This document shows positions 16,813 to 23,583 of a stretch of 40,972 bases of DNA, in pieces. Where the stretch lies: positions 1 through 40,972 of IMG/VR virus record IMGVR_UViG_3300018080_000060, one strand, 5' to 3'. The stretch comes from a virus. Under the pieces are notes generated by a model. The model searched no databases, was not told the origin of the DNA, and worked only from the letters and a program-made list of their open reading frames with translations. Positions within the stretch are counted from its first letter, which is position 1. Every line of letters starts with the position of its first letter. The translations under genes and the position numbers were made by a program.

Positions 16813-17010
16813 TTATGTAGATTCTACCGGCTTATCATTCGGTACCTCACCCGGAGGCATGTCAAGCTTGGTCAGCTTCCCATCTCTTTTTAAGTACCTC
16901 CGCCTACAGTGAAAACAGACGTAAATATCTGTCCCCCCTTGGGGATCACCAGTTATCCATGACATATCTATCACAACGCAATGAGGACATTTCACTTTAT
17001 TATCTTTCAT
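16813..17010 (-). CDS. Zinc-ribbon microprotein (65 aa)
   Basis: A 65-residue protein with two Cys pairs (KCPHC at the start and VCFHC in the middle), the spacing of a small zinc ribbon, followed by a basic stretch (RRRYLKRDGKL). No Shine-Dalgarno is obvious before the ATG. It is the first leftward gene after the intergenic region that also carries the rightward promoter, so it may be a late-block leader gene or regulator. The function is unknown. Confidence 0.65.
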   Translation of the reverse strand: MKDNKVKCPHCVVIDMSWITGDPQGGTDIYVCFHCRRRYLKRDGKLTKLDMPPGEVPNDKPVEST

Positions 17011-17024
17011 GCGATTATTTTACC

Positions 17025-17042
17025 ATGAAAAATTATTTTCAT
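17025..17042. promoter_or_regulatory. Palindrome, possible operator
   Basis: ATGAAAA, four bases, TTTTCAT: a perfect 7-bp inverted repeat. It lies 15 bases before the leftward gene at 17010 and 17 bases before the -35 of the rightward promoter, a position from which a regulator could control both. Confidence 0.45.
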
Positions 17043-17059
17043 TATTTTAATATTTTTAC

Positions 17060-17088
17060 TTGACATCGCATTACATATGGATTATAAT
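17060..17088 (+). promoter_or_regulatory. Consensus sigma70 promoter, rightward
   Basis: TTGACA (17060-17065), 17 bases, TATAAT (17083-17088): both hexamers match consensus with ideal spacing. It faces the small gene at 17114, so expression can start at once with host RNA polymerase. Confidence 0.85.
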
Positions 17089-17113
17089 GTATATACAAGA
17101 AAGGATAAAACCC

Positions 17114-17299
17114 ATGACATTACAAAAACTCGACAATGTAGCAGTAAACCTATGCCTGCTTCCCCAAACACAAATCGAGGCCACACGAGCCGAGATTCTC
17201 AATAAAATTTGCATTAGCGCCCTCGACAAGATTGAGATGCTTCATGTGATCAACCGAAAGATTGCCCAACGCAAAGAGCGCGGACTCTGGACCTATTAA
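17114..17299 (+). CDS. Small early protein, hypothetical (61 aa)
   Basis: A 61-residue helical protein. The ATG at 17114 has AAAGGA nine bases upstream; the frame also opens at 17060, but that lies on the promoter. It has no Cys pair or membrane segment, and the C-terminus is basic (NRKIAQRKERG). As the first gene behind a consensus promoter it is a candidate early host-takeover or regulatory peptide. No family recognised. Confidence 0.7.
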   Translation: MTLQKLDNVAVNLCLLPQTQIEATRAEILNKICISALDKIEMLHVINRKIAQRKERGLWTY

Positions 17300-17318
17300 G
17301 CAACATCAATACCACCAA

Positions 17319-17338
17319 CTAACCAAACAGGAGAGAAT
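17319..17338 (+). repeat. Junction cassette A, copy 1
   Basis: The 20 bases CTAACCAAACAGGAGAGAAT, carrying the AGGAG ribosome site of the gene that follows. Copy 2 at 17671-17690 is identical; copy 3 at 17882-17901 differs at one base. Confidence 0.9.
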
Positions 17339-17342
17339 GACA

Positions 17343-17651
17343 ATGAAAAAAGCACAACCTGGAACAGTAATACATGGAAGCATGAGAACAGAAGATTTGA
17401 TTCACATTTTCATGGCTACATTAAAGGTACACAGACATCCAAGCTGGCTTAAATTTTACAACGAAAACATCAAGACCATTAAAGCCATACAGGAAAACGA
17501 CTTTATCCCCCAAGAACTCGACATGGAAGCCAACGACTTTCTTATGGAAGACCTTTTCCCAGCCATGGACGAACTATCACCGAAAAATCACTTCTTTGGT
17601 TCACATCCTGGCAATGGTAGTGACTACGGATACTGGCCGCTTGATGACTAG
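17343..17651 (+). CDS. Hypothetical protein (102 aa)
   Basis: A 102-residue protein. Two in-frame ATGs follow junction cassette A; the second (17343) matches the start position used in the other two copies of the cassette. The sequence is acidic toward the end (EANDFLMEDLFPAMDEL) with aromatic Trp/Phe/Tyr residues and no Cys. No family recognised. Confidence 0.75.
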   Translation: MKKAQPGTVIHGSMRTEDLIHIFMATLKVHRHPSWLKFYNENIKTIKAIQENDFIPQELDMEANDFLMEDLFPAMDELSPKNHFFGSHPGNGSDYGYWPLDD

Positions 17652-17670
17652 AACAAGACAATACTCACAG

Positions 17671-17690
17671 CTAACCAAACAGGAGAGAAT
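17671..17690 (+). repeat. Junction cassette A, copy 2
   Basis: Identical over 20 bases to 17319-17338 and again placing AGGAG just before the next ATG (17694). Confidence 0.9.
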
Positions 17691-17693
17691 AAC

Positions 17694-17876
17694 ATGAACT
17701 CACCATATGGGATGAGCATGAAAGATGACTATTCAGACTGCTATAGTGAGCCGTGGTGGCTATGGTACTTTTGTGGAACATGCCACACGACTAAAGACCT
17801 GGTTGAGTACCAGCCAGACTGCTACATATGCCCCAAGTGCAAAGCAAAATACGACGCCGAGTACACAAAGCAATAA
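17694..17876 (+). CDS. Zinc-ribbon microprotein (60 aa)
   Basis: A 60-residue protein. Its second half holds a zinc ribbon: CGTC near residue 27, then CYICPKC about 15 residues later. The first half is acidic and aromatic (DDYSDCYSEPWWLWYF). It probably binds protein or nucleic acid through the ribbon. Read from cassette A copy 2. Confidence 0.75.
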   Translation: MNSPYGMSMKDDYSDCYSEPWWLWYFCGTCHTTKDLVEYQPDCYICPKCKAKYDAEYTKQ

Positions 17877-17881
17877 CCCAG

Positions 17882-17901
17882 CTAACCAAACAGGAGAAAA
17901 T
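17882..17901 (+). repeat. Junction cassette A, copy 3
   Basis: One base differs from copies 1 and 2 (GAGAAAAT for GAGAGAAT). It supplies the ribosome site for the gene at 17906. Confidence 0.9.
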
Positions 17902-17905
17902 GACC

Positions 17906-18364
17906 ATGAAAAGAACAATCGAAATTGATGATGATTTACAAGAAAGAATTGACGATGCTTGCGAAGAACTTAAAATTGAGGTAATCGAATACCTTAAAAA
18001 ATCAGGGCCTTTCACAGACGAAGATGAGTTATATCAAGAATTTAGTGACCGAATAACGGAGCTTGCTGATTCTTACGTTCCTATCTACTATTATGAACTC
18101 CGAAATTTGTGGTACTTGCACAGCGACCTTTTAACAGAAGCATACGAATCGGTCGGGATAGGCAGTGATCCATTTGAAAAAGACGGTGCGGTTGCTATTT
18201 ATTGCCATATTGACCAAGAGGTGCGCTGGTGGCTTGCGGAGAATGCAGACCAGTTAATTGCCGAACACTGCCCACAAGAATGCGAAGACTGTGGCCTGGA
18301 GAATGCCAGCCATTACAATTCAGTAACTCACCTACATGTTTGCGATGACTGCATATCAGCCTAA
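17906..18364 (+). CDS. Hypothetical protein with C-terminal zinc ribbon (152 aa)
   Basis: A 152-residue acidic protein. The N-terminus (MKRTIEIDDDLQERIDDACE) resembles the strand-helix start of small antitoxin-like DNA-binding folds, but the rest does not. The C-terminus has two Cys pairs (CEDC and CDDC, with His between), a likely zinc ribbon. The start is the second ATG after cassette A, as in its neighbours. The function is unknown. Confidence 0.75.
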   Translation: MKRTIEIDDDLQERIDDACEELKIEVIEYLKKSGPFTDEDELYQEFSDRITELADSYVPIYYYELRNLWYLHSDLLTEAYESVGIGSDPFEKDGAVAIYCHIDQEVRWWLAENADQLIAEHCPQECEDCGLENASHYNSVTHLHVCDDCISA

Positions 18365-18375
18365 TCGCAGAGCGG

Positions 18376-18392
18376 AGCCCTTCGGGGCTTTA
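18376..18392 (+). terminator. UUCG-loop hairpin terminator, candidate
   Basis: AGCCC-TTCG-GGGCT followed by TT and an AT-rich run, 12 bases after the stop at 18364. The C(UUCG)G loop is unusually stable. The T-run is short, so termination may be partial. A second stem (GCGGG 18395-18399 with CCCGC 18416-18420) follows. Confidence 0.55.
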
Positions 18393-18441
18393 ATGCGGGT
18401 AAGAGCGGTCGCAACCCCGCCGAACCAGGTCAGCTGCACAG

Positions 18442-18462
18442 GCTGATAATACTGCGGGCTCC
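18442..18462 (+). repeat. Junction cassette D, copy 1
   Basis: 21 bases (core TGATAATACTGCGGGCTCC) followed at once by AAGGAGG, the ribosome site of the gene at 18476. It is identical to 18878-18898 and two bases different from 18632-18652. Confidence 0.85.
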
Positions 18463-18475
18463 AAGGAGGACCACA

Positions 18476-18658
18476 ATGGCAACAAAATCGAAACTACTAC
18501 AAATCAGGCTTACCGAGGGAGAGCATAAAGACCTTCAGGCCCAGGCAAAGCTCGAAGACCGGACAATCAGCAATATGGTAGTTCGGATCATGAACGTCTA
18601 TTTACGCGAGAAGGCCAAAGAAAGAGCGGAAGCTGATAGCACTGCGGGCTCCATATGA
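18476..18658 (+). CDS. Ribbon-helix-helix-like DNA-binding protein (60 aa)
   Basis: A 60-residue protein. KLLQIRLTEGEHKDLQAQA is a beta strand followed by a helix, then DRTISNMVVRIMNVYLREK is a second helix: the Arc/MetJ (ribbon-helix-helix) pattern. Such dimers bind operators or act as antitoxins. There is a strong AAGGAGG site. The last residues are encoded by copy 2 of cassette D. The likely role is a transcriptional regulator of this early block. Confidence 0.7.
   Translation: MATKSKLLQIRLTEGEHKDLQAQAKLEDRTISNMVVRIMNVYLREKAKERAEADSTAGSI
18632..18652 (+). repeat. Junction cassette D, copy 2
   Basis: 21 bases, 19 matching copies 1 and 3; here it lies within the last codons of the ribbon-helix-helix gene. 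Confidence 0.8.
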
Positions 18659-18701
18659 TACAATAACCTGTAGGTTTTATCCTGCCTTCTTGTAATACGA
18701 G

Positions 18702-18732
18702 ACCGCCCTAGCATAGTTGCCGGGGCGGTTTT
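18702..18732 (+). terminator. Intrinsic terminator candidate
   Basis: ACCGCCC (18702-18708) pairs with GGGCGGT (18723-18729), followed by TTT. It lies after the ribbon-helix-helix gene and before the 43-residue gene. Confidence 0.55.
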
Positions 18733-18750
18733 CGTAAAAGGACTTAACTA

Positions 18751-18882
18751 ATGATCACCCATGAATACACCGAACACGGGCCTGTGTGGCAACTGAAACT
18801 AGACGGTGTCACCGTTGAGCTGACAGCAACAGTCGGGAACTATGAAATACTTGACAACATCAACAAACAAAGCGCCAGCTGA
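18751..18882 (+). CDS. Small hypothetical protein (43 aa)
   Basis: A 43-residue protein (MITHEYTEHGPVWQLKLDGV at its start) with AAAGGA nine bases before the ATG. It has mixed beta-type sequence, no Cys and no membrane segment. Its stop codon lies inside copy 3 of cassette D. It is the last gene of the short rightward block; a terminator candidate separates it from the previous gene, so its expression may be lower or separate. The function is unknown. Confidence 0.6.
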   Translation: MITHEYTEHGPVWQLKLDGVTVELTATVGNYEILDNINKQSAS

Positions 18883-18898
18883 TAATACTGCGGGCTCC
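18878..18898 (+). repeat. Junction cassette D, copy 3
   Basis: Identical to copy 1 over 21 bases and followed by AAGGAG, but no convincing gene follows; the next gene is convergent. It may mark a deleted gene. Confidence 0.85.
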
Positions 18899-18920
18899 AT
18901 GCAAGGAGTGCAGGGAGTGC

Positions 18921-19421
18921 CTAACACGGCACATCCACTTCTGATTCATCTTCCCCTGTCATATCCAAAATTTTGGCCCTGTGAGCCATTATAATCGATT
19001 CTGCGCGGTTATGGTCTGATTTCCTTTGCAAGCTCTCCCGAACCTCAGGATAAAGGTTTGCAGCCACCTCACGGGCCTGCTCCTTCCTTTCCTCCCCTTT
19101 CCTGGTGATGATCCCCTTCCCCCACTGTGCTGGCCGAAGCCTGGCGAATGGAATCCCGGCCATTTCAAGCCATCCTTTCCAGGTGGCCCAGTTGGTGTGA
19201 TATCTAAACGCTGACGTTCTCCCCTCGCGCTTACATCTGGTAACGACCACTTCCTCGATGACTGCGAAGCATTCATGCTTTTTTACCATAGCTCGGAGCG
19301 CTTCACAGCAGGCGATGGGATCATAATCAATCACTTGGGCTTTCTGGCCTTCTATGATCCACGCCATTGCGCCAGACACCCCAGGATCAATCCCTATCCA
19401 GCATCTCTTTGTATTACTCAT
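18921..19421 (-). CDS. RuvC-like Holliday junction resolvase
   Basis: A 166-residue RNase H-fold nuclease. D12 lies in GIDPGVSGAMA, E56/E57 in FAVIEEVVV, and D136 and E141 in KSDHNRAESIIMAHRA: the RuvC active-site acidic set and helix. Such phage enzymes resolve recombination and replication branches before packaging. It is the last gene of the leftward early block; its ATG overlaps the end of the 114-residue gene. Confidence 0.9.
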   Translation of the reverse strand: MSNTKRCWIGIDPGVSGAMAWIIEGQKAQVIDYDPIACCEALRAMVKKHECFAVIEEVVVTRCKREGRTSAFRYHTNWATWKGWLEMAGIPFARLRPAQWGKGIITRKGEERKEQAREVAANLYPEVRESLQRKSDHNRAESIIMAHRAKILDMTGEDESEVDVPC

Positions 19422-19758
19422 TACAAATCCCCTTGGTTATGTTTTCCTGCGCCTGATCTACCAATTTTTTGAGAAAGTCGCCAATTTCGGTAATTTTACC
19501 CACAAAATTTTTATCCTGGCACAACTCTGCCTCTAAAGAAAGCATGTTTTCCACGGATTGAATGTAATTTCCATACCAACCTTTAACTTTCCACCTAAAT
19601 TTATCTTTTTCAACACCACTTGATTTTACATGTTTTTTTAAGTGTTCTGGTATCTCCCCACCCTCACACTTCATCTCCACCCTTAAATACTTGTCCGGCT
19701 GCCTGATTAGTCTGGTATGTTCTGTTTCAATCAATACTTGCTCTATGCTCTTGCTCAT
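19414..19758 (-). CDS. Hypothetical protein (114 aa)
   Basis: A 114-residue Lys/Glu-rich protein with a long C-terminal helix (IGDFLKKLVDQAQENI). It overlaps the resolvase gene by 8 bases. No family recognised. It lies just downstream of a strong leftward terminator at 19770-19799, so its transcription depends on read-through or a local promoter. Confidence 0.7.
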   Translation of the reverse strand: MSKSIEQVLIETEHTRLIRQPDKYLRVEMKCEGGEIPEHLKKHVKSSGVEKDKFRWKVKGWYGNYIQSVENMLSLEAELCQDKNFVGKITEIGDFLKKLVDQAQENITKGICNE

Positions 19759-19769
19759 TCTTCACCGCC

Positions 19770-19799
19770 AAAAAAAATCCCCTGAGCGCAGCCCAGGGG
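19770..19799 (-). terminator. Strong intrinsic terminator, leftward
   Basis: On the minus strand CCCCTG and CAGGGG form a 6-bp stem around a GC-rich loop, followed by A and eight T. It stands between the 185-residue gene and the 114-residue gene. Confidence 0.75.
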
Positions 19800-19847
19800 G
19801 TGTTCCCATGATTACTAACCTAAAAACAGGTTCTATCATTATACCAT

Positions 19848-20405
19848 CTACGCTTTTGCTTTTTCGCATTGTTTAAGCGCCCACTTGTGCGCGTCCACAA
19901 ACCTGGCTGCCAGGCGCTTACACTTATTCATTGCTCCGTCTTTTATAGCCTCCTGCCATTCTGTTTCTATGGCCCTGAGCCGCGGTGCGGCTTCTTTATG
20001 GGTCATCAGCAGATCAATAACTTCGAGCACTTTATCCCCGCACACTGCGGCAGCGTCCGTGTATGCCTGCTTCAGTATCCCTATACATGTCGCTTCGCGC
20101 CAGGTCCAGGCCCTGAACAGTCCAGGCGACTCGTATGTAGGCCCGAACGTTTTGCGGAGCTGGTTCATTCCGTTGATTATTTCTTTTCCTTCCGGCTCCT
20201 GTTCGATGGCGATCAGTTGATCAATCTCATCGACGCACCATATAGCCTTCCCCTTGTGCGCCTCCCAGGCTCGTTTCATATCCTCGCGTCTGTATACCAG
20301 CACCACTATCTCCCCGACCTCTTTGGACAGGAACTCGGCCCACTTCTCCCCTGGCGACGGCAGATCATCATCTGGTTTCCGTATCAACATATCTGGATAT
20401 CTCAA
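19848..20405 (-). CDS. Hypothetical protein with TTG start (185 aa)
   Basis: A 185-residue protein. AGGAGG lies eight bases before a TTG at 20403-20405; the first ATG (20390) is too far from it, so TTG is the likely start. The sequence has an AIWCVDEIDQLIAIE segment that superficially recalls a Walker B strand, but there is no P-loop. The rest is helical (KRLAARFVDAHKWALKQ). No family recognised. It lies between the candidate origin and the resolvase, so a replication role is possible. Confidence 0.7.
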   Translation of the reverse strand: MRYPDMLIRKPDDDLPSPGEKWAEFLSKEVGEIVVLVYRREDMKRAWEAHKGKAIWCVDEIDQLIAIEQEPEGKEIINGMNQLRKTFGPTYESPGLFRAWTWREATCIGILKQAYTDAAAVCGDKVLEVIDLLMTHKEAAPRLRAIETEWQEAIKDGAMNKCKRLAARFVDAHKWALKQCEKAKA

Positions 20406-20447
20406 TATTCCGGCCTCCTTTTTGCCTACGGCGTTTTCAATTCCGTC

Positions 20448-20462
20448 GGCGGCTTCGCCGCC
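20448..20462 (+). other. Hairpin GGCGGC-TTC-GCCGCC
   Basis: A perfect 6-bp GC stem with a 3-base loop in the leader of the leftward TTG-start gene. Confidence 0.6.
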
Positions 20463-20486
20463 TCCTCCCGATCATCAAAATCATGG

Positions 20487-20504
20487 AGTGGGGCGTTTTG
20501 CCCC
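20487..20504 (+). other. Hairpin GGGGC/GCCCC, second copy
   Basis: It shares 17 of 18 bases with the reverse strand of 16757-16774 (the terS leader). Both fold into the same short stem. Confidence 0.55.
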
Positions 20505-20856
20505 ACCAGGGAAAAATTCCCTACATTTACCATTTTCACCTCTTTCACCCTTTTCGACCTTATTTAACTTATTTACCCCCCCACACCTTGGAAAACCACC
20601 AAAAATCAGCTCCTGCAGGAAGGGGGTAGGTAAATAAGTATAAAAAGTATATATTATATATAATAATTATTATCTTACCCTTACTGGTGGCGGGTTTCAG
20701 GCCCATACCTTTTTGCAAAAAAAAAGGGTAAAAAAAGGGTGCAAAAAGGGTCGATAAGTATTCCTGACTCCAGACTCAGCATTGATTTTCATGACCTTTC
20801 AGACCTTTTTGACCCTTATTGATTAAATAAGTAAACATCTTTAATTGTAGACTATT

Positions 20857-21129
20857 CTACAACCTACAAGACACACGCCCATAGAACTGATCTAAAGCGC
20901 CTGCCCGATAACCTCTGAAAAACGCTTCGAGTTCTTCAAGTGTTGTAAATTTGCCACTACTGAAAACCACTTCTTTTTCGTCTGGCTGCCACCTTCTGAC
21001 GGTGTAATGTCTGTGTTCTTCTTCGTAGTTGTATGCGGATATGATTTCCAGGTCGAACTGATCTGCCAGTGAGTATAGTTTCATGAGCTTTTTGTCATGT
21101 TCGGCCTCTGGATGGGTTGGTGCTTTCAT
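20857..21129 (-). CDS. Hypothetical protein (90 aa)
   Basis: A 90-residue protein. The ATG overlaps the stop of the primase-helicase gene (ATGA), implying coupled translation. It has helix-strand-strand-helix character (LMKLYSLADQF, HYTVRRWQP, then TLEELEAFFRGYRAG). The function is unknown; it may assist replication given the coupling and adjacency to the candidate origin. Confidence 0.7.
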   Translation of the reverse strand: MKAPTHPEAEHDKKLMKLYSLADQFDLEIISAYNYEEEHRHYTVRRWQPDEKEVVFSSGKFTTLEELEAFFRGYRAGALDQFYGRVSCRL

Positions 21130-23312
21130 CTGTTTTCTCCTTTCGGGATGGCATAGAACAGCTTTGGTCTGCCACCTGTTTCTTCTTTAATTAGCACTAT
21201 CTCTTCTTCTTCTAGTAGTTGCTCGATGATCTGGGCACGGCGTTGTTTATTCCACTGGCCACATAATCGGCTGATGTCCCTGGAGGCCAGCATCTTCTTC
21301 TTGCTGGTGATTGATCTTCTGATGATAGCCATCATTTCCTTACATTCTTTCTGAAATGGTGATGCTGCCATCCGCTGATCGACTTGGACCATGAAGCTGT
21401 TAAGACACCATTCTGCGATGTCGATGGCCCACTTCATGTCCTGGTGTGTTATGTGGCCCTTGCCCATGTTGTGGCGCATCCGGCTACAGTGGTGTATGAG
21501 TGCCAGCTTGTCGGCGTACTCTGCTGACCGGCTGTATAGGGCGGCCTTGGCCTGTGATGTATCAAATGCCAGGTTCTGTTTGCGGACGCATGAAACATAA
21601 TACTCTCTGTAAAGCTCGTCGGCGTGCTGGTCTCGTGGCACTACGACAGGGATGGGCGGAACCAGGTTCTTTGACAGATCAATGTCGCCGCTGGCTTCCG
21701 GGTATATCAACGGCACGTCAGCCAGTGCTTTCATGGCCGATATGAACTGGGCCGATGGCGTAGACACCCCGCGTTTAGGTTGCTCGTCCTTCTTATGATG
21801 GCTCTCAAATACCAGGAACCTCGACAAGAACCCGTCCTCGCTGTCCTGAGAATAGACAGACTCCCAGAACGTCTGCGGCACTGTAGCCCCATATACGCTG
21901 AAGTGTGCGTATGGCAGATCATATGATTTCAGGTCGTCAGCCGTGTTCTTCTGGTATCCCATCTCAGGATCACTGTAGATTGTCTTGAGTATGGTGGGGA
22001 TAGTTGATTTGTGGCTGCCCGCCACCTTGAGCGCTTTCATGAAATCGCCGAACTCATCGACTACTGATATCTTGATCGGGTACTTCTTCAGCATGTTCAA
22101 GAGCGCTGTATCACTGGTGAACGTGCTCCCTCCATATAAGTTGCTTCTATCTATCGCCCGTAGTGTTTTCGGGATGACCGAAACGCCGCCGTTTTTGCCT
22201 GTGCCACTGTATCCCAGGGCCGCGATGTATATATTAGTGTGGCTCCTGGTCTCTGTCACTACCTTGAAGCCGGCCAGCGAGCCCAGCAACGCTATCGCCG
22301 CCGCGCATTCGTATATAGGGTGCGACACAAACGAGCACCTGCCTATCTCCTCCATGATCTCCTGTATGGCGCCACCTGGTTCAGATATGAACGGAGGCAC
22401 TATATCAACCGTGTCCTGATCGGCAGGCACCCATATTTCAGTTTTGTTGACATCCATCCCAAAATCATTTATGATCATGGGGTCAACAAAATATCCTTCA
22501 CGAACGTCTTGTTGATGCTTCATTTTGTAGGCAGATGATATAACGCTTCGAAGCTCTCTTTCACCCATCGGCGGCTGACAATACTCCAGATTCCATTCCA
22601 TCAGGTCAGCTGCCGCCTGTTTCCGATCTATTCTGAGCGCAGCGAACTTGCCAGCATATTTAACAGCCTCCTGGTTCCTGCGTCCGTGCGGCACTGGCTT
22701 CTTTTCAAGGTGTACGAACGGTCTATCACTTATGTCTATGTCTGCCAGGTTGATGTTAAGATTACCTGTCGGCTCGTCTACAGTCTCAGACCACGGGCTT
22801 GATTTAATCGGGTACGTTTCCAGTTCGTTCCATAGCTGATCGTTGTATGGCTGACAGTCGATCCCGGTATTCCATTGATAGTTTCTGCCACTCCCCGCAT
22901 GCCATGACGGCGGCACAACAATAAACCCACCGTCTCCACGAACGTCTATCCCTTCCCGGACAAATGCCTTGGTTTTGACTTTGACGCCAGGGTGTTTGAA
23001 CCATATATGGTAACCGCGTCCGGTCCTGGAATATATAGTCGTTGGCGGCAGGTTCCTGAGCGCCCACTCAGCAGAGTTTTCTGAATCACAGTCCACAACT
23101 ACTACTCCTGACAGAGCTCCGGTCACTATCCCTATGTTATAGTTGTCGCCGAGCTGATCGTGCCATTGCTCCCACTCTTCATGAGTTGGCAATCTGTTCT
23201 GAAACTGTTTCCAGGCAACTTTAGGCCGCTTATCAATGGGAGAAGACGGGACTACCGAGAGCCCTTGATCAAGCAGAACCATGGCCGCGTTGAACATATC
23301 ATCGCTGCTCAC
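21126..23312 (-). CDS. Primase-polymerase / helicase (replication protein)
   Basis: A 728-residue replication protein. Residues 1-165 are a bifunctional primase-polymerase (Prim-Pol) domain: VVVDCD gives D74 and D76, SRTGRGYHIWF has H102, and GDGGFIVVPPSWH completes the site. Residues 205-270 resemble a PriCT linker domain. Residues 310-580 are a DUF3987-like ATPase with Walker A GYSGTGKNG (367-375) and Walker B SVVDE (D419, E420). It should prime and unwind the phage origin. The start is GTG at 23312, with GAGG seven bases upstream, overlapping the repressor gene by 14 bases. Confidence 0.85.
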   Translation of the reverse strand: MSSDDMFNAAMVLLDQGLSVVPSSPIDKRPKVAWKQFQNRLPTHEEWEQWHDQLGDNYNIGIVTGALSGVVVVDCDSENSAEWALRNLPPTTIYSRTGRGYHIWFKHPGVKVKTKAFVREGIDVRGDGGFIVVPPSWHAGSGRNYQWNTGIDCQPYNDQLWNELETYPIKSSPWSETVDEPTGNLNINLADIDISDRPFVHLEKKPVPHGRRNQEAVKYAGKFAALRIDRKQAAADLMEWNLEYCQPPMGERELRSVISSAYKMKHQQDVREGYFVDPMIINDFGMDVNKTEIWVPADQDTVDIVPPFISEPGGAIQEIMEEIGRCSFVSHPIYECAAAIALLGSLAGFKVVTETRSHTNIYIAALGYSGTGKNGGVSVIPKTLRAIDRSNLYGGSTFTSDTALLNMLKKYPIKISVVDEFGDFMKALKVAGSHKSTIPTILKTIYSDPEMGYQKNTADDLKSYDLPYAHFSVYGATVPQTFWESVYSQDSEDGFLSRFLVFESHHKKDEQPKRGVSTPSAQFISAMKALADVPLIYPEASGDIDLSKNLVPPIPVVVPRDQHADELYREYYVSCVRKQNLAFDTSQAKAALYSRSAEYADKLALIHHCSRMRHNMGKGHITHQDMKWAIDIAEWCLNSFMVQVDQRMAASPFQKECKEMMAIIRRSITSKKKMLASRDISRLCGQWNKQRRAQIIEQLLEEEEIVLIKEETGGRPKLFYAIPKGENR

Positions 23313-23535
23313 GCTTGGCCCTCGCTTTCTCTACCTGTGAGTTGTGATTAACTATTTGTGTTAGTGGCACACCAAACGCCTGCCAGTATGCCTGAGCAGC
23401 CGCGAAATCAAGCGTTCTCGCCCCTGACAAGTGTCTGCTGACAGCCGCCTGTGAAAGCCCCGTTCTGGCCGCTATCTCTTCCTGTGTGGCCGGCGCTCCC
23501 CGCGCCTCCAACTCCGCCTGAAGTATGGTCTTCAT
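23299..23535 (-). CDS. Cro/CI-like helix-turn-helix repressor (78 aa)
   Basis: A 78-residue DNA-binding protein. The ATG at 23533-23535 follows AGGAGGAG; the longer frame runs through the promoter. Residues 16-42 are a helix-turn-helix (TQEEIAARTGLSQAAVSRHL), close in type to Cro/CI or plasmid-copy regulators. It has no dimerisation or cleavage domain, so it is more Cro-like. It is the first gene of the leftward block, reading out of the divergent promoter pair it probably controls. Confidence 0.85.
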   Translation of the reverse strand: MKTILQAELEARGAPATQEEIAARTGLSQAAVSRHLSGARTLDFAAAQAYWQAFGVPLTQIVNHNSQVEKARAKREQR

Positions 23536-23554
23536 ATCTTTTTTCTCCTCCTGC

Positions 23555-23583
23555 TTGACATCGATTATACCGCATGGTATATT
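23555..23583 (+). promoter_or_regulatory. Rightward promoter of the recombination/accessory block
   Basis: TTGACA (23555-23560), 17 bases, TATATT (23578-23583). It drives the block from 23657. It shares CTTGACATCG with the promoter at 17060. Confidence 0.8.

Larger units (their letters stand above)
20406..20856. other. Non-coding region, candidate replication origin
   Basis: About 450 bases without a convincing gene. It contains an AT-only stretch near 20641-20676; GGTAAATAAGT at 20629-20639 with its exact reverse complement at 20567-20577; related TAAATAAGTA at 20824-20833 and GATAAGTA at 20753-20760; three AAAAAGGGT-like repeats at about 20715-20751; and GC hairpins at 20448-20462 and 20487-20504. 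It lies beside the primase-helicase gene, as phage origins often do. Confidence 0.5.

Noticed and set aside
18899-19010. Short rightward frame after cassette D copy 3
   Set aside because: It runs antisense into the resolvase gene and its sequence does not look like a protein; the ribosome-like site may be a relic.
19848-20405. ATPase function for the 185-residue protein from its CVDEID segment
   Set aside because: There is no P-loop or other ATPase motif.
19869-20637. 232- and 127-residue rightward frames near the candidate origin
   Set aside because: They run antisense to the TTG-start gene and into the repeat-rich non-coding region, with no ribosome site.
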